Shown in pieces: positions 15,261 to 24,661 of a stretch of DNA of 47,612 nucleotides. The DNA comes from MD308 sp051888795 (GTDB lineage: Bacteria; Bacillota; Clostridia; Lachnospirales; Lachnospiraceae). The notes below the pieces were generated by a model. That model was not told where the DNA came from and searched no databases. It was given only the letters and a program-made list of their open reading frames with translations. The translations under genes were made by a program, and so were the position numbers. Positions within the stretch are counted from its first letter, which is position 1. Every line of letters begins with the position of its first letter. Where the stretch lies: the NCBI GenBank assembly GCA_051888795.1, contig JBJFCD010000138.1:1-47612 (forward strand), read 5' to 3'.

Positions 15261-17183
15261 ATGAAGGATGGATTTATAAAAGTTGCGGCGGCTACACCGG
15301 ATATTCGTGTAGCAGATGTTGCATTTAACACAGAACAGATTTGTAAACTGATGGATGAGACATTAGCTAAAGGTGCCAAAATTGTGGCATTTCCGGAATT
15401 ATGTATCACTGGATATACCTGCAGTGATCTGTTTACTCAGGATATCCTTCTCGCCCAGGCAAAAGAAGCACTTTTTAAAATTGCTGCATATACAAAAGGA
15501 AAGGATGCACTTTATTTTGTAGGTGGACCATTAGCGGTGGATGGAGAACTATATAATGTTGCAGCAGCTTTGCATCAGGGAAAAATTCTTGGGCTAACTA
15601 CAAAGACATTTCTTCCGAATTACGGAGAATTTTATGAGATGCGTCAGTTCCATGCTGGTCCTGAGAGTGTAAGAGATATTAATCTGGGTGGAGAGATGGT
15701 TCCATTCGGACCGCAGATTCTGTTTGCAGATGAGAAGATGGAGGGACTGGTTGTCTCCGCAGAGATTTGTGAAGATGTGTGGTCACCGATTCCTCCGAGC
15801 ATTGAGGCGGCAAGAGAGGGTGCCACGATTATTGTCAATTGTTCTGCCAGTGATGAGACGATTGGAAAAGCTTCTTATAGGAAGAATCTGATTGAGGGTC
15901 AATCGGCAAGGCTGATCTGTGGATATATTTATGCAAATGCAGGTGAAGGAGAGTCTACGACGGACCTCGTATTCGGAGGACATAATATTATTGCAGAAAA
16001 TGGCACGACGCTTGCCTCAGGAAAAAGATTTGAAAACAGTGTGATTTATTCTGAGATAGATGTAAAACGTATTAACAGTGAGAGACGTAAAAATACGACT
16101 TTTCAGCTTTCAGATGTTAGAAAACTTGTAAAAGTGCCGTTTAGTCTTCAGATGGAAGAGACTTGCCTTACCAGAACATTCCCATCACGTCCGTTTGTTC
16201 CAAGCGCCCTTGATGAGAGAGCAAAACGATGTGAAGAGATTCTCACGATTCAGTCAATGGGACTTAAAAAGCGTATTGAGCACACCCATGCGAAAAGTGC
16301 GGTTGTTGGAATTTCGGGCGGTCTTGATTCTACCCTGGCACTCCTTGTTACGGCAAAAGCGTTTGATTTTCTTGGCATGGACAGAAAAAATATTATTGCT
16401 GTGACGATGCCTTGCTTTGGAACTACAGACAGAACTTACCAAAATGCATGTAAGATGTCTCAGAAGCTGGGAGCGACTCTTCGGGAAGTACCAATTAAAG
16501 CTGCAGTTACACAGCATTTTAAAGATATCGGACATGATTGTGAAGATCACAGTGTAACTTATGAAAACTCACAGGCGAGAGAACGTACACAGGTACTGAT
16601 GGACATTTCCAATCAGGCAGGCGGTCTGGTCATCGGTACCGGTGATATGTCAGAATTGGCACTTGGATGGGCAACTTATAACGGAGATCATATGTCCATG
16701 TATGGCGTGAACGCATCTGTCCCGAAAACTTTAGTAAGACATCTGGTTCATTATTATGCAGATACCTGCGAGGACGAAGTGCTGAAAGAAGTTCTCTATG
16801 ATGTGCTTGATACACCGGTAAGCCCGGAACTTCTTCCACCTAAGGATGGAGAGATTGCTCAGAAGACAGAAGACCTGGTGGGACCGTATGAGCTGCATGA
16901 TTTTTATCTGTACTACTTCTTGCGTTTTGGCTATGAGCCGGCAAAGATTTATCGGATTGCAAAGCTGGCATTTGAAAATGAGTATGATGACGAGACCATC
17001 TATAAATGGCTTCGTACATTCTGTTGGAGATTTTTCTCACAACAGTTTAAACGTTCCTGTCTCCCTGATGGCCCGAAAGTAGGTACGGTTGCTTTATCTC
17101 CGAGAGGAGACTGGAGAATGCCAAGTGATGCCTGTGTGGCAGCATGGATACAGAATCTGGAAACAGTAAGAGAAAATTCTTAG
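15261..17183 (+). CDS. nadE: Glutamine-dependent NAD+ synthase
   Basis: A 640-residue two-domain enzyme that amidates deamido-NAD+ using glutamine and ATP, the last step of NAD synthesis. The N-terminal nitrilase-like glutaminase has the triad E46 (FPELCITGY), K115 (TTKTFLPNYGEFYE) and C170 (AEICEDVW). The C-terminal synthetase has the ATP-pyrophosphatase P-loop GISGGLDST near residue 350 and GTGDMSELALGW further on. Fusion of both domains and the length match the long bacterial type (compare the Mycobacterium enzyme). GGGGGAAT precedes the ATG. Confidence 0.96.
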   Translation: MKDGFIKVAAATPDIRVADVAFNTEQICKLMDETLAKGAKIVAFPELCITGYTCSDLFTQDILLAQAKEALFKIAAYTKGKDALYFVGGPLAVDGELYNVAAALHQGKILGLTTKTFLPNYGEFYEMRQFHAGPESVRDINLGGEMVPFGPQILFADEKMEGLVVSAEICEDVWSPIPPSIEAAREGATIIVNCSASDETIGKASYRKNLIEGQSARLICGYIYANAGEGESTTDLVFGGHNIIAENGTTLASGKRFENSVIYSEIDVKRINSERRKNTTFQLSDVRKLVKVPFSLQMEETCLTRTFPSRPFVPSALDERAKRCEEILTIQSMGLKKRIEHTHAKSAVVGISGGLDSTLALLVTAKAFDFLGMDRKNIIAVTMPCFGTTDRTYQNACKMSQKLGATLREVPIKAAVTQHFKDIGHDCEDHSVTYENSQARERTQVLMDISNQAGGLVIGTGDMSELALGWATYNGDHMSMYGVNASVPKTLVRHLVHYYADTCEDEVLKEVLYDVLDTPVSPELLPPKDGEIAQKTEDLVGPYELHDFYLYYFLRFGYEPAKIYRIAKLAFENEYDDETIYKWLRTFCWRFFSQQFKRSCLPDGPKVGTVALSPRGDWRMPSDACVAAWIQNLETVRENS

Positions 17184-17205
17184 TTTTTATTTTGGAGGGA
17201 TAATT

Positions 17206-17631
17206 ATGAAAGGCAATAAAGAAACCGCGGTAAGTAAATTTAACGAAAAAGGTTATAACTGCTGTCAGGCGGTAGCCTGTACTTATTGTGAAGAGCTTGG
17301 GATGAAAGAAGAAGATATTTTCCGGCTTACAGAAGGATTCGGGCTCGGAATGGGTGGTCTTATGGATACATGTGGGGCGGTTACTGGAATGTTTCTTGTG
17401 ATAAGCCTTGCTAACAGTGCCGGTGATATGGAACATCCGCTTACAACCAAGATGGATACTTATGCGAAATTTCGTGAGTCATCCAAACTTTTTCAGGAGA
17501 AAATGGGTTCCATTTACTGCAGAGAATTAAAAAATCAGAACGGAAAACAGCCGTTACCCTGTTGTTCTCAGTGTGTGGAAGCGGCCGCTTCTCTGATTGA
17601 TGAAATGGGTTATGCTAACAGAAACAGATAA
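17206..17631 (+). CDS. C_GCAxxG_C_C family redox protein
   Basis: A 141-residue protein of the C_GCAxxG_C_C family: GYNCCQAVACTYCEELG near the start, the glycine-rich LTEGFGLGMGGLMDTCGAV with its conserved Cys, and CCSQCVEAAASLIDE near the end. The family is thought to be redox-active or metal-binding, sometimes with a membrane partner, but has no proven reaction. It follows nadE by 22 bases with TGGAGGG as ribosome site, so it is probably the last gene of the hslO-nadE run. A bidirectional terminator follows. Confidence 0.85.
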   Translation: MKGNKETAVSKFNEKGYNCCQAVACTYCEELGMKEEDIFRLTEGFGLGMGGLMDTCGAVTGMFLVISLANSAGDMEHPLTTKMDTYAKFRESSKLFQEKMGSIYCRELKNQNGKQPLPCCSQCVEAAASLIDEMGYANRNR

Positions 17632-17642
17632 TTAAATAATCA

Positions 17643-17695
17643 AAAAAGTGCCGATACCCTGTATTTAGCAAATGTGTCTGGGTATCGGCATTTTA
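17643..17695. terminator. Bidirectional terminator between convergent genes
   Basis: AAAAGTGCCGATACCC (17644-17659) pairs with GGGTATCGGCATTTT (17680-17694), with T-rich sequence on both strands. It separates the plus-strand redox gene from the minus-strand S1 gene and carries the GATACCCTG core. Confidence 0.8.
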
Positions 17696-17708
17696 TCGTT
17701 TCATTAAT

Positions 17709-18383
17709 TTACAATTTAATTCCCTTAAAAAGATCTCCAAGGCTAGTTCCGATGTTTTCTGCTTTTGGAATTACAACCTTTTCTTCCGGTTCTTCTTTTA
17801 CTTCTTCAAGAGCTTTCATACTGAGACTGATCTTTCCGTCTTTTACTCCGATAACTTTTACAGTTACTTCGTCACCTTCTGCTAAGACGTCTTTTGGAGA
17901 TTTGATACGTTTCTGGCTGATCTGAGATACATGTACAAGTCCTGAGATTCCGTCTTCAAGGCGAATGAATGCTCCGTAATTCTGAATAGTTTCAACAGTT
18001 CCGGTAAGAACGCTGCCTGTTTTGATGCTGGCAATTTTCTCTTCACGCATCTTTTTCTCTTTCTCTCTTAAAATCTCTCTTGCGGAAAGTACCAGGCGAT
18101 TTTCAGCCTGATTAACATCAATAACTCTTACTTCAATTTCTTTCAGAAGGTATGTCTCCAGATCTTCAATGTAAGACAGTGATAATCTGGATGCAGGGAT
18201 AAATCCGCGAATTCCCTCTACCATAGCGATTGCTCCGCCATTTACTATCCCCTCGATTTTAACGGAAAGTGTAGTCTGATTTTCCATGTAGGATGTCACT
18301 ACATTCCATGGGTTAGCATCATCGAAATGTTCTTCGAGATCAGCCATTGTCTGTGTTTCTTCCTGTAATAATTCTTCACTCAT
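17709..18383 (-). CDS. S1 domain RNA-binding protein, short ribosomal S1-like
   Basis: A 224-residue protein with two S1 OB-fold domains: residues about 33-100 (LSVKIEGIVNGGAIAMVEGI, GFIPASRLS) and 112-180 (GSVLTGTVETIQNYGAFIRL, GISGLVHVSQIS). A glutamate-rich N-terminus and a short basic-acidic tail flank them. Ribosomal protein S1 of E. coli has six such domains; Firmicutes carry shorter forms of uncertain role that bind mRNA or tune translation. The gene is monocistronic and faces a bidirectional terminator. Confidence 0.88.
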   Translation of the reverse strand: MSEELLQEETQTMADLEEHFDDANPWNVVTSYMENQTTLSVKIEGIVNGGAIAMVEGIRGFIPASRLSLSYIEDLETYLLKEIEVRVIDVNQAENRLVLSAREILREKEKKMREEKIASIKTGSVLTGTVETIQNYGAFIRLEDGISGLVHVSQISQKRIKSPKDVLAEGDEVTVKVIGVKDGKISLSMKALEEVKEEPEEKVVIPKAENIGTSLGDLFKGIKL

Positions 18384-18432
18384 AGTTCCTTTATCCTTTC
18401 TTTTTCATTCGATAATATACAATGTTAGGAAT

Positions 18433-18462
18433 AGTATAACACACAATAGGGGGATTGTTCAA
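18433..18462 (-). promoter_or_regulatory. Candidate promoter of the S1-domain gene
   Basis: On the minus strand TTGAAC (plus 18457-18462), 18 bases, TATACT (plus 18433-18438), about 50 bases before the start codon. Confidence 0.5.
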
Positions 18463-18560
18463 AGAAAAAAGCATGGAGTGAGAAAAATATGGTTGACTTA
18501 ATGAAAAAAGTCTGGCAATCTTACTATTAGAAACTTACTTGAAAGGGAGTTTATACATTT

Positions 18561-20207
18561 ATGGGAAAAAAATCAAAGAAAGTATATGTAATCGGTCACA
18601 AAAATCCAGACACAGATTCTATCTGTTCAGCGATTGCATATGCGGAATTGAAGCATAAAGTAACCGGTGATGATTACGTTGCAAAACGTGCCGGTCAGAT
18701 CAATGAGGAAACGCACTATGTCCTGAAAAAATTTGGCGTAGATGCTCCGGGGCTTTTGCAGAATGTAAAGCTGCAGGTTAAAGATATGGATATTCATAAA
18801 ATAGAAGGAGTGTCACCGAATCTTTCTATTAAAGATACATGGGCAAAGATGAAAGAAAATCACATCAAGACCCTTCCGGTTCTGAAAGAAGATGAGTTGG
18901 TAGGAGTAATCTCTACCGGAGATATTGCAACATCTTATATGGATGAATATGACAACCGGGTATTATCCAAGGCAAGAACGCAGTATCGCAATATTGTGCA
19001 GACGTTGGATGGAACTTTGATTACCGGTAATGAACATGGGTATTTTACAAAGGGAAAGGTAACGGTTGGTGCATCTAATGATGAATTAATGAGAGAGTTT
19101 ATCGAGAAAGATGACCTTGTGATTCTTGGAAACCGTCCTGAAGCGCAGGCATGTGCGATCAATATCGATGCAAGCTGTATGGTTGTGTGTCAGAATGCAA
19201 AAGTATCGGAAGAGTTGATTAAAAAGGCAGAAGAACAGAGCATTGTAATTATCTGTACGCCTCATGATACATATACGGTAGCACGTCTGATTAACCAGAG
19301 TATTCCGGTAAAGCATTTTATGAGTAAGGGACCGTTAGTCACCTTTCACATGAATGATTATGTTGATGATATCAGAGAAGTAATGGCAAAGCATAAGTTC
19401 CGTGATTTCCCAATTCTGGACCGTCATGGAAGATTTCGCGGGTTTATTTCAAGACGTCGTTTCATGAACGCACAGAAAAAGAAAGTAATTTTGGTAGACC
19501 ACAACGAAAAATCACAGGCTATTGAAGGAATCGAAGAGGCAGATATTATAGAGATTATCGATCATCACAGACTTGGAAATATTGAGACTATGGGACCGGT
19601 ATTTTTCCGGAATCAGCCTGTAGGATGTACTGCTACAATTGTTACCCAGATGTATGAGGAGGCAGGTGTGAAGATCACACCTACGATTGCAGGTCTTTTA
19701 TGTTCAGCGATTATTTCAGATACACTTTTATTCCGCTCACCGACATGTACGGCAGTGGATGAAAATACTGCGGCAAAACTTGCAAAGATTGCAAAGATTG
19801 ATATGGAAAAAATGTCTATGGAAATGTTTAATGCCGGAAGTAATCTGAAAGGAAAAAGTGCAGAAGATCTTTTGTTCCAGGATTTCAAACAGTTCACTGT
19901 AAATGGCACGATGTTTGGCGTTGGACAGATTAATTCTATGAGTAAAGACGAGCTTGCAGAGATTAAAGAGATGTTGATTCCGTATCTGCCGAAGGCTCTG
20001 GAAAAAGGTCAGATGGAAATGATCTATTTTATGCTGACAGATATTTTAAATGAATCTACGGAGCTTCTTTGCTGTGGAGCGAATGCTAAAGACAATATAA
20101 TTAATGCGTTTGATCTGCCGGGAGATTCTGACAGGATCATTCTAAAAGGTGTGGTGTCCAGAAAGAAACAGTTGATTCCGACTCTGGTTGCGTCATTGCA
20201 GCAATAG
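18561..20207 (+). CDS. ppaC: Manganese-dependent inorganic pyrophosphatase with CBS and DRTGG domains
   Basis: A 548-residue family II pyrophosphatase that splits pyrophosphate to phosphate. The DHH part begins with IGHKNPDTDSICSAIAYAE, is interrupted by a regulatory insert (CBS domain at about 80-125, DRTGG-like segment around 130-240, second CBS at 250-300) and resumes with the DHH motif EIIDHHRLGN and the serine-rich LLCSAIISDTLLF. The DHHA2 domain closes the protein with VSRKKQ. The same layout is known from Clostridium perfringens and Moorella, where adenine nucleotides bind the CBS pair and turn activity up or down. Length agrees with those enzymes. Confidence 0.95.
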   Translation: MGKKSKKVYVIGHKNPDTDSICSAIAYAELKHKVTGDDYVAKRAGQINEETHYVLKKFGVDAPGLLQNVKLQVKDMDIHKIEGVSPNLSIKDTWAKMKENHIKTLPVLKEDELVGVISTGDIATSYMDEYDNRVLSKARTQYRNIVQTLDGTLITGNEHGYFTKGKVTVGASNDELMREFIEKDDLVILGNRPEAQACAINIDASCMVVCQNAKVSEELIKKAEEQSIVIICTPHDTYTVARLINQSIPVKHFMSKGPLVTFHMNDYVDDIREVMAKHKFRDFPILDRHGRFRGFISRRRFMNAQKKKVILVDHNEKSQAIEGIEEADIIEIIDHHRLGNIETMGPVFFRNQPVGCTATIVTQMYEEAGVKITPTIAGLLCSAIISDTLLFRSPTCTAVDENTAAKLAKIAKIDMEKMSMEMFNAGSNLKGKSAEDLLFQDFKQFTVNGTMFGVGQINSMSKDELAEIKEMLIPYLPKALEKGQMEMIYFMLTDILNESTELLCCGANAKDNIINAFDLPGDSDRIILKGVVSRKKQLIPTLVASLQQ

Positions 20208-20244
20208 AAAAAATGAGGCGTGAAGGAGAAAGTAGTTTACAATC

Positions 20245-20874
20245 ATGGAGAAGAAAAAAACTATGGGACGACAGGTGTGGAAGCCGGGAAATATGTTATA
20301 TCCGCTGCCGGCTGTGATGGTGAGTACAGCGGATAAAAAGGGTGAAGATAATATTATTACTGTGGCATGGACAGGGACGGTTTGTACAGATCCGGCAATG
20401 CTATATATTTCTGTCAGACCGGAGAGATATTCATATCATATGATCCGTGAAAGTGGAGAGTTTGTAGTAAATCTCACGACGGACAAACTTGCAAAAGCGA
20501 CAGACTGGTGTGGCGTTCGTTCCGGAAGAGATACAGATAAATGGAAAGAAATGCATTTGACCAGAGGAAAAGCGACAAAGCTTCAGTATGCACCAATCAT
20601 TGAAGAGTGTCCGGTAAATATCGAGTGTAAGGTAGTGGAAGTAAAAGAGCTGGGTTCTCATCATATGTTTCTTGCAAAAGTGGAGGCCGTTCAGGTGGAT
20701 GAAGCATATATGCAGAAAGATGGGAAATTTGAGTTGAATTCCACAGGACTTATAGCCTATTCACATGGAGAATATTTTTCACTTGGAAAGTCGAAGGGAA
20801 GGTTTGGCTGGAGTGTAAAAAAAGCAACAAAAAGCGGAGAAAAGAAAAAGGGAAACCATATATCTGACAGATAA
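20245..20874 (+). CDS. Flavin reductase family protein (FMN-binding split barrel)
   Basis: A 209-residue flavoprotein of the flavin reductase-like group: WKPGNMLYPLPAVMVSTA at the start, ITVAWTGTVCTDPAMLYISV and EFVVNLTTDKLAKATDWCGV in the core, EYFSLGKSKGRFGWSVKK at the end. Members bind FMN and pass electrons from NAD(P)H or rubredoxin to unknown acceptors. The start is uncertain: 20245 has GGAG about 17 bases away, which is far, and an ATG at 20263 (MGRQVWKPG) matches the usual family start better. It follows ppaC by 37 bases. Confidence 0.85.
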   Translation: MEKKKTMGRQVWKPGNMLYPLPAVMVSTADKKGEDNIITVAWTGTVCTDPAMLYISVRPERYSYHMIRESGEFVVNLTTDKLAKATDWCGVRSGRDTDKWKEMHLTRGKATKLQYAPIIEECPVNIECKVVEVKELGSHHMFLAKVEAVQVDEAYMQKDGKFELNSTGLIAYSHGEYFSLGKSKGRFGWSVKKATKSGEKKKGNHISDR

Positions 20875-20920
20875 AAGCTGTGGATCTTCTGCATTATTTT
20901 ACGAAGATCCACAGCTTTTT
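20873..20920. terminator. Bidirectional terminator
   Basis: AAAAGCTGTGGATCTTC (20873-20889) and GAAGATCCACAGCTTTTT (20903-20920) form a 17-base perfect stem with flanking A and T runs, between the flavin reductase and the convergent MATE gene. Confidence 0.85.
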
Positions 20921-20967
20921 ATATACGGTTATTTTTATGTAGTGTAAATCCATGCAAATCTGGAATA

Positions 20968-22347
20968 TTAGTTTCCGAGAGGTTTAATCTTTTCTCTGTA
21001 AATGCGTATGAACAGCACGGTACAGAGAAAGACCGACATAAGCTCTGCAATTGGAAAAGACCACCAGACAGCAGAAAGTCCGAATAATTTCGCACAGATA
21101 TATGCAACCGGAAGAAGTACAACGAGCTGTCGCCCGGCTGAAATGATCAGGCTGTAAACACCGTTTCCGAGAGCCTGGAAGGTAGAGCTTATGATAATGG
21201 AGTAACCGGCCAGTACGAAGTGAAGGCTGATGATTCTCAGAGCCGGTACACCAATCTCAAGCATATGTTCAGAGGCCTGGAACAATCCGGAAAGTAAAAG
21301 TTTAGGACAGGTCTGGAATATGATAAATCCAATGATCATAATTGATATGGATATCACAACACTGAGTTTGATGGTCTGAGTGATTCTTTTTTTCCTTCGT
21401 GCTCCGTAATTGTATGCAATGATAGGAATCATTCCGTTGTTAAGTCCGAAAATTGGCATGAAAATGAAACTCTGGAGTTTAAAGTAAACACCAAATACAG
21501 CAGCTGCTGTAGAGGAGAATGCCAGAAGAATCTTATTGAATCCGAAGGTCATTACAGAGCCGATGGATTGCATGATAATGGATGGAATGCCTACTTTATA
21601 GATAACCGCAATTGTATGCCCGTGAGGGCGGAATCCTTTCAGACTGAGATTAATCTCAGTATTTTTTGTGTGGTTAAAGTACGCAGATAAAATTACTGCA
21701 ATAAGCTGACCGGTGACAGTAGCGATAGCAGCTCCTGCAACCTCAAGTCGTGGAAAACCAAAAAGTCCGAAGATCAGGATGGGGTCGAGAATAATATTGA
21801 TGATTGCACCTGTTCCCTGTGTGATCATGTTATAAATAGTTTTGCCTGTGGACTGCAGAAGACGTTCAAAAGTAATCTGCATAATAATTCCGACAGACAT
21901 GACAGTAATGATTGATAAGTATTGGGTTCCATACTCTATTATAAGAGGATTATCTGTCTGGATAGAGAAGAAAAGGCGAGAAGCAAAACCACCAGTGACT
22001 GCAAATACAATACAGCTTATAATTGCAAGAAAAATTCCGTTTTTAGCCGCAGTATTTGCACCTTCAAAATTCTTTTCTCCGAGATTTCTGGAAAGGAGGG
22101 CATTGATACCGACTCCTGTACCGGAAGCAACAGAAATCATAAGAGTCTGGATTGGAAATGCTAAAGAAACAGCAGTCAGTGCTTCTTCATTTAACATTGC
22201 TACAAACATGCTGTCTACAATATTATAAAGCGCCTGAACAAGCATAGATATCATCATTGGAAGAGACATGGTGATCAGAAGCTTTGGAACAGGCATAGTG
22301 CCCATTTTGTTTTCCGATGTCTGGGATAGTTGTTGTGTCTCAGTCAT
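20968..22347 (-). CDS. MATE family efflux transporter
   Basis: A membrane protein with about twelve helices in two related halves. The first half has the MATE features PKLLITMSLPMMISMLVQAL, YNIVDSMFVAMLNEEALTAV and GTGVGINALLSRNLGEKN; the second has VGIPSIIMQSIGSVMTFG and FGLNNGMIPIIAYNYGARR. The start at plus 22347 (MTETQQLSQ) is preferred because GGAATGATTTT precedes it; the in-frame ATG 25 codons earlier has no ribosome site. This gives 459 residues, normal for the family. MATE proteins export drugs or metabolites by sodium or proton exchange; the substrate is unknown. Single gene, ended by a bidirectional terminator. Confidence 0.93.
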   Translation of the reverse strand: MTETQQLSQTSENKMGTMPVPKLLITMSLPMMISMLVQALYNIVDSMFVAMLNEEALTAVSLAFPIQTLMISVASGTGVGINALLSRNLGEKNFEGANTAAKNGIFLAIISCIVFAVTGGFASRLFFSIQTDNPLIIEYGTQYLSIITVMSVGIIMQITFERLLQSTGKTIYNMITQGTGAIINIILDPILIFGLFGFPRLEVAGAAIATVTGQLIAVILSAYFNHTKNTEINLSLKGFRPHGHTIAVIYKVGIPSIIMQSIGSVMTFGFNKILLAFSSTAAAVFGVYFKLQSFIFMPIFGLNNGMIPIIAYNYGARRKKRITQTIKLSVVISISIMIIGFIIFQTCPKLLLSGLFQASEHMLEIGVPALRIISLHFVLAGYSIIISSTFQALGNGVYSLIISAGRQLVVLLPVAYICAKLFGLSAVWWSFPIAELMSVFLCTVLFIRIYREKIKPLGN

Positions 22348-22528
22348 AAAATCATTCCTTTCATTTCTTGTCACGCTTTGCCGCGCATTGGCTATTATAG
22401 CATTTGAATATTTATATTGCAATGCATCTCATACTGGTTTTTAGCTCTTCATATATATAGAAAGAATCATCGAAAAGAACATAATAAAAATGGACGATGA
22501 CAGAAGTGTAAACGGAGGGAATATAAGA

Positions 22529-23263
22529 TTGACGGACGGCAGGAGTGAAAAGGAAAGCAGGCATATAATCAGATGCTTGTTCACAATTTTATACTTATTC
22601 TGCATTTTGAATCTGGCAGGGATATCAGTGAATGTTCATGAAGTTTATAAAGATAGAAGAAATGAAGTAAGCGAAGTGTCCGGAAGCATAGAAGAACAAA
22701 AAAATCAGAAAAAGAAAATTGCAATCACATTTGACGATGGCCCCAGTGAAGCCTGTACCGGAAGACTGCTTGACGGTTTAAAGGAAAGACAGGTGAAGGC
22801 AAGTTTTTTTGTCTTGGGTCAGAATGTGGATAATTATCCGGAGCTGGCAAAAAGAATTGTACAGGAAGGACATTTGATTGGAAATCATACTTATGATCAT
22901 GTAGAGCTGTCAAAAACAGATGATGTAAAGGCAAAAGAAGAGTTAAAGAAAGCAAGCGATGCAATATTCAAGGCAACGGGCACATATCCGGAATACATGC
23001 GCCCTCCTTACGGGGAATGCACAAGAAAATTAGAAGATTCAGTAGATATGCTCCTTGTGCGATGGTCGATCGATCCGAGAGACTGGGATACAGGAAGTGC
23101 AGATGAAATTGTAAAGAAAGTAGTGACGAGTGTGGGAGAAAATGATATTATTTTATTGCATGACTGCTATGATTCTTCAGTTGATGCAGCACTGAAAATC
23201 ATTGATATTCTTGAAAAAGAAGGGTATGAGTTTGTGACAGTGGATGAACTTTATAACCCTTGA
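22529..23263 (+). CDS. Polysaccharide deacetylase (NodB domain), membrane anchored
   Basis: A NodB-type carbohydrate esterase 4 protein with one N-terminal hydrophobic helix (CLFTILYLFCILNLAG), a short polar stem, and the catalytic domain outside the membrane. The family motifs are complete: TFDDGPSEAC (metal Asp and catalytic base), HLIGNHTYDH (HxxxH metal ligands), RPPYGE, WSIDPRDW and ILLHDC. It probably removes acetyl groups from peptidoglycan or another wall glycan. The TTG at 22529 is preferred because GGAGGG lies 9 bases before it. An in-frame ATG at 22490 would add 13 residues but has a poor ribosome site. Confidence 0.92.
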   Translation: MTDGRSEKESRHIIRCLFTILYLFCILNLAGISVNVHEVYKDRRNEVSEVSGSIEEQKNQKKKIAITFDDGPSEACTGRLLDGLKERQVKASFFVLGQNVDNYPELAKRIVQEGHLIGNHTYDHVELSKTDDVKAKEELKKASDAIFKATGTYPEYMRPPYGECTRKLEDSVDMLLVRWSIDPRDWDTGSADEIVKKVVTSVGENDIILLHDCYDSSVDAALKIIDILEKEGYEFVTVDELYNP

Positions 23264-23327
23264 TATAGCTGATATCTTGCAGAATACTAATTTTACTATA
23301 AAGATGAAAACGGGAAGGAAATAGAAT

Positions 23328-24647
23328 ATGGATTTATTTGACTATATGCGGGAGAAGAATATGGATAAGGAGGCGCCTCTGGCTTCGAGGCTTCGTCCGA
23401 CGACTCTTGATGAGGTAGTGGGACAACAGCATATTATCGGAAAAGATAAGCTGCTTTACAGGGCAATAAAGGCGGATAAATTAAGCTCAATTATTTTCTA
23501 CGGACCTCCGGGAACGGGGAAGACAACACTTGCGAAAGTAATCGCTAATACGACCAGTGCAAAATTTACACAGATCAATGCGACGGTTGCAGGAAAAAAG
23601 GATTTGGAAGAGGTGGTCCGCCAGGCAAAAGATACGCTTGGAATGTATCAGCAGAAAACTATTTTATTTGTAGATGAGATTCACAGATTTAATAAAGGCC
23701 AGCAGGATTATCTGCTTCCGTTTGTAGAAGACGGAACTCTGATTCTTATTGGGGCGACAACAGAAAATCCATACTTTGAGGTGAACAGTGCGCTGATTTC
23801 CAGATCCAGCATTTTTGAACTGTATCCGCTGGAAAAAGAGGATATAAAGACAATTATCCGCAGAGCGGTATATGATGTGGAAAAGGGCATGGGAAGCTAT
23901 GGCGCAGAGATCGATGACGAGGCATTGGAGTTTTTGGCAGATGTGTGTAGTGGAGATGCGAGAAATGCATTGAATGCAATAGAACTTGGAGTTTTAACTA
24001 CCGAGAGAAGTGATGACGAAAAAATTCATCTGACACTCGATGTGGCATCGGAATGTATACAGAAGAGGGTGGTCCGTTATGATAAAACCGGTGACAATCA
24101 TTATGATACCATATCTGCATTTATCAAAAGCATGCGAGGTTCGGATCCGGATGCGGCAGTTTTTTACCTTGCAAAAATGCTGTATGCAGGAGAGGATATT
24201 AAATTTATTGCCAGAAGAATTATGATCTGTGCGGCAGAAGATGTAGGAAACGCGGATCCTATGGCACTGACTGTCGCTGTCTCAGCAGCGCAGGCAGTTG
24301 AGAGAATCGGGATGCCAGAGGCACAGATCATTCTTTCGCAGGCAGTTTTGTATGTTGCAACAGCTCCGAAGAGCAATTCTGCATGCAATGCTATTTTTGC
24401 GGCAATGGAAAGTGTAAGGAACAATAAAACGACAGTTCCGGCTCATTTGCAGGATGCGCATTACAAAGGCTCTAAGGCTCTTGGACGCGGTACGGGATAT
24501 AAATACGCACATGATTATCCTAATCATTATGTGAAACAACAGTATCTGCCGGAGGAGATTGCCGGAGAACGATTCTATGAGCCAAGTGATAACGGACATG
24601 AAAAAGAGATCAGTCACTGGATGGATTATATTAAAAAGGAAAGTTAA
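23328..24647 (+). CDS. rarA: Replication-associated recombination protein A (AAA+ ATPase)
   Basis: A 439-residue RarA/MgsA protein related to clamp loaders. It opens with LASRLRPTTLDEVVGQQHII, has Walker A YGPPGTGKTTLAK near residue 60, Walker B ILFVDEIHRFNKGQQD, sensor 1 LIGATTENPYFEVN and the arginine-finger region ALISRSSIFEL. The C-terminal tetramer part includes SMRGSDPDAAVFYLA and GYKYAHDYPNHYV. RarA acts at stalled replication forks. An AlkD-like glycosylase gene follows after 14 bases, so the two are probably one repair-related transcript. A weak promoter, TTGATA-N17-AATACT, starts at the preceding stop codon (23260). Confidence 0.96.
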   Translation: MDLFDYMREKNMDKEAPLASRLRPTTLDEVVGQQHIIGKDKLLYRAIKADKLSSIIFYGPPGTGKTTLAKVIANTTSAKFTQINATVAGKKDLEEVVRQAKDTLGMYQQKTILFVDEIHRFNKGQQDYLLPFVEDGTLILIGATTENPYFEVNSALISRSSIFELYPLEKEDIKTIIRRAVYDVEKGMGSYGAEIDDEALEFLADVCSGDARNALNAIELGVLTTERSDDEKIHLTLDVASECIQKRVVRYDKTGDNHYDTISAFIKSMRGSDPDAAVFYLAKMLYAGEDIKFIARRIMICAAEDVGNADPMALTVAVSAAQAVERIGMPEAQIILSQAVLYVATAPKSNSACNAIFAAMESVRNNKTTVPAHLQDAHYKGSKALGRGTGYKYAHDYPNHYVKQQYLPEEIAGERFYEPSDNGHEKEISHWMDYIKKES

Positions 24648-24661
24648 AAAAGGAAAAGAAG

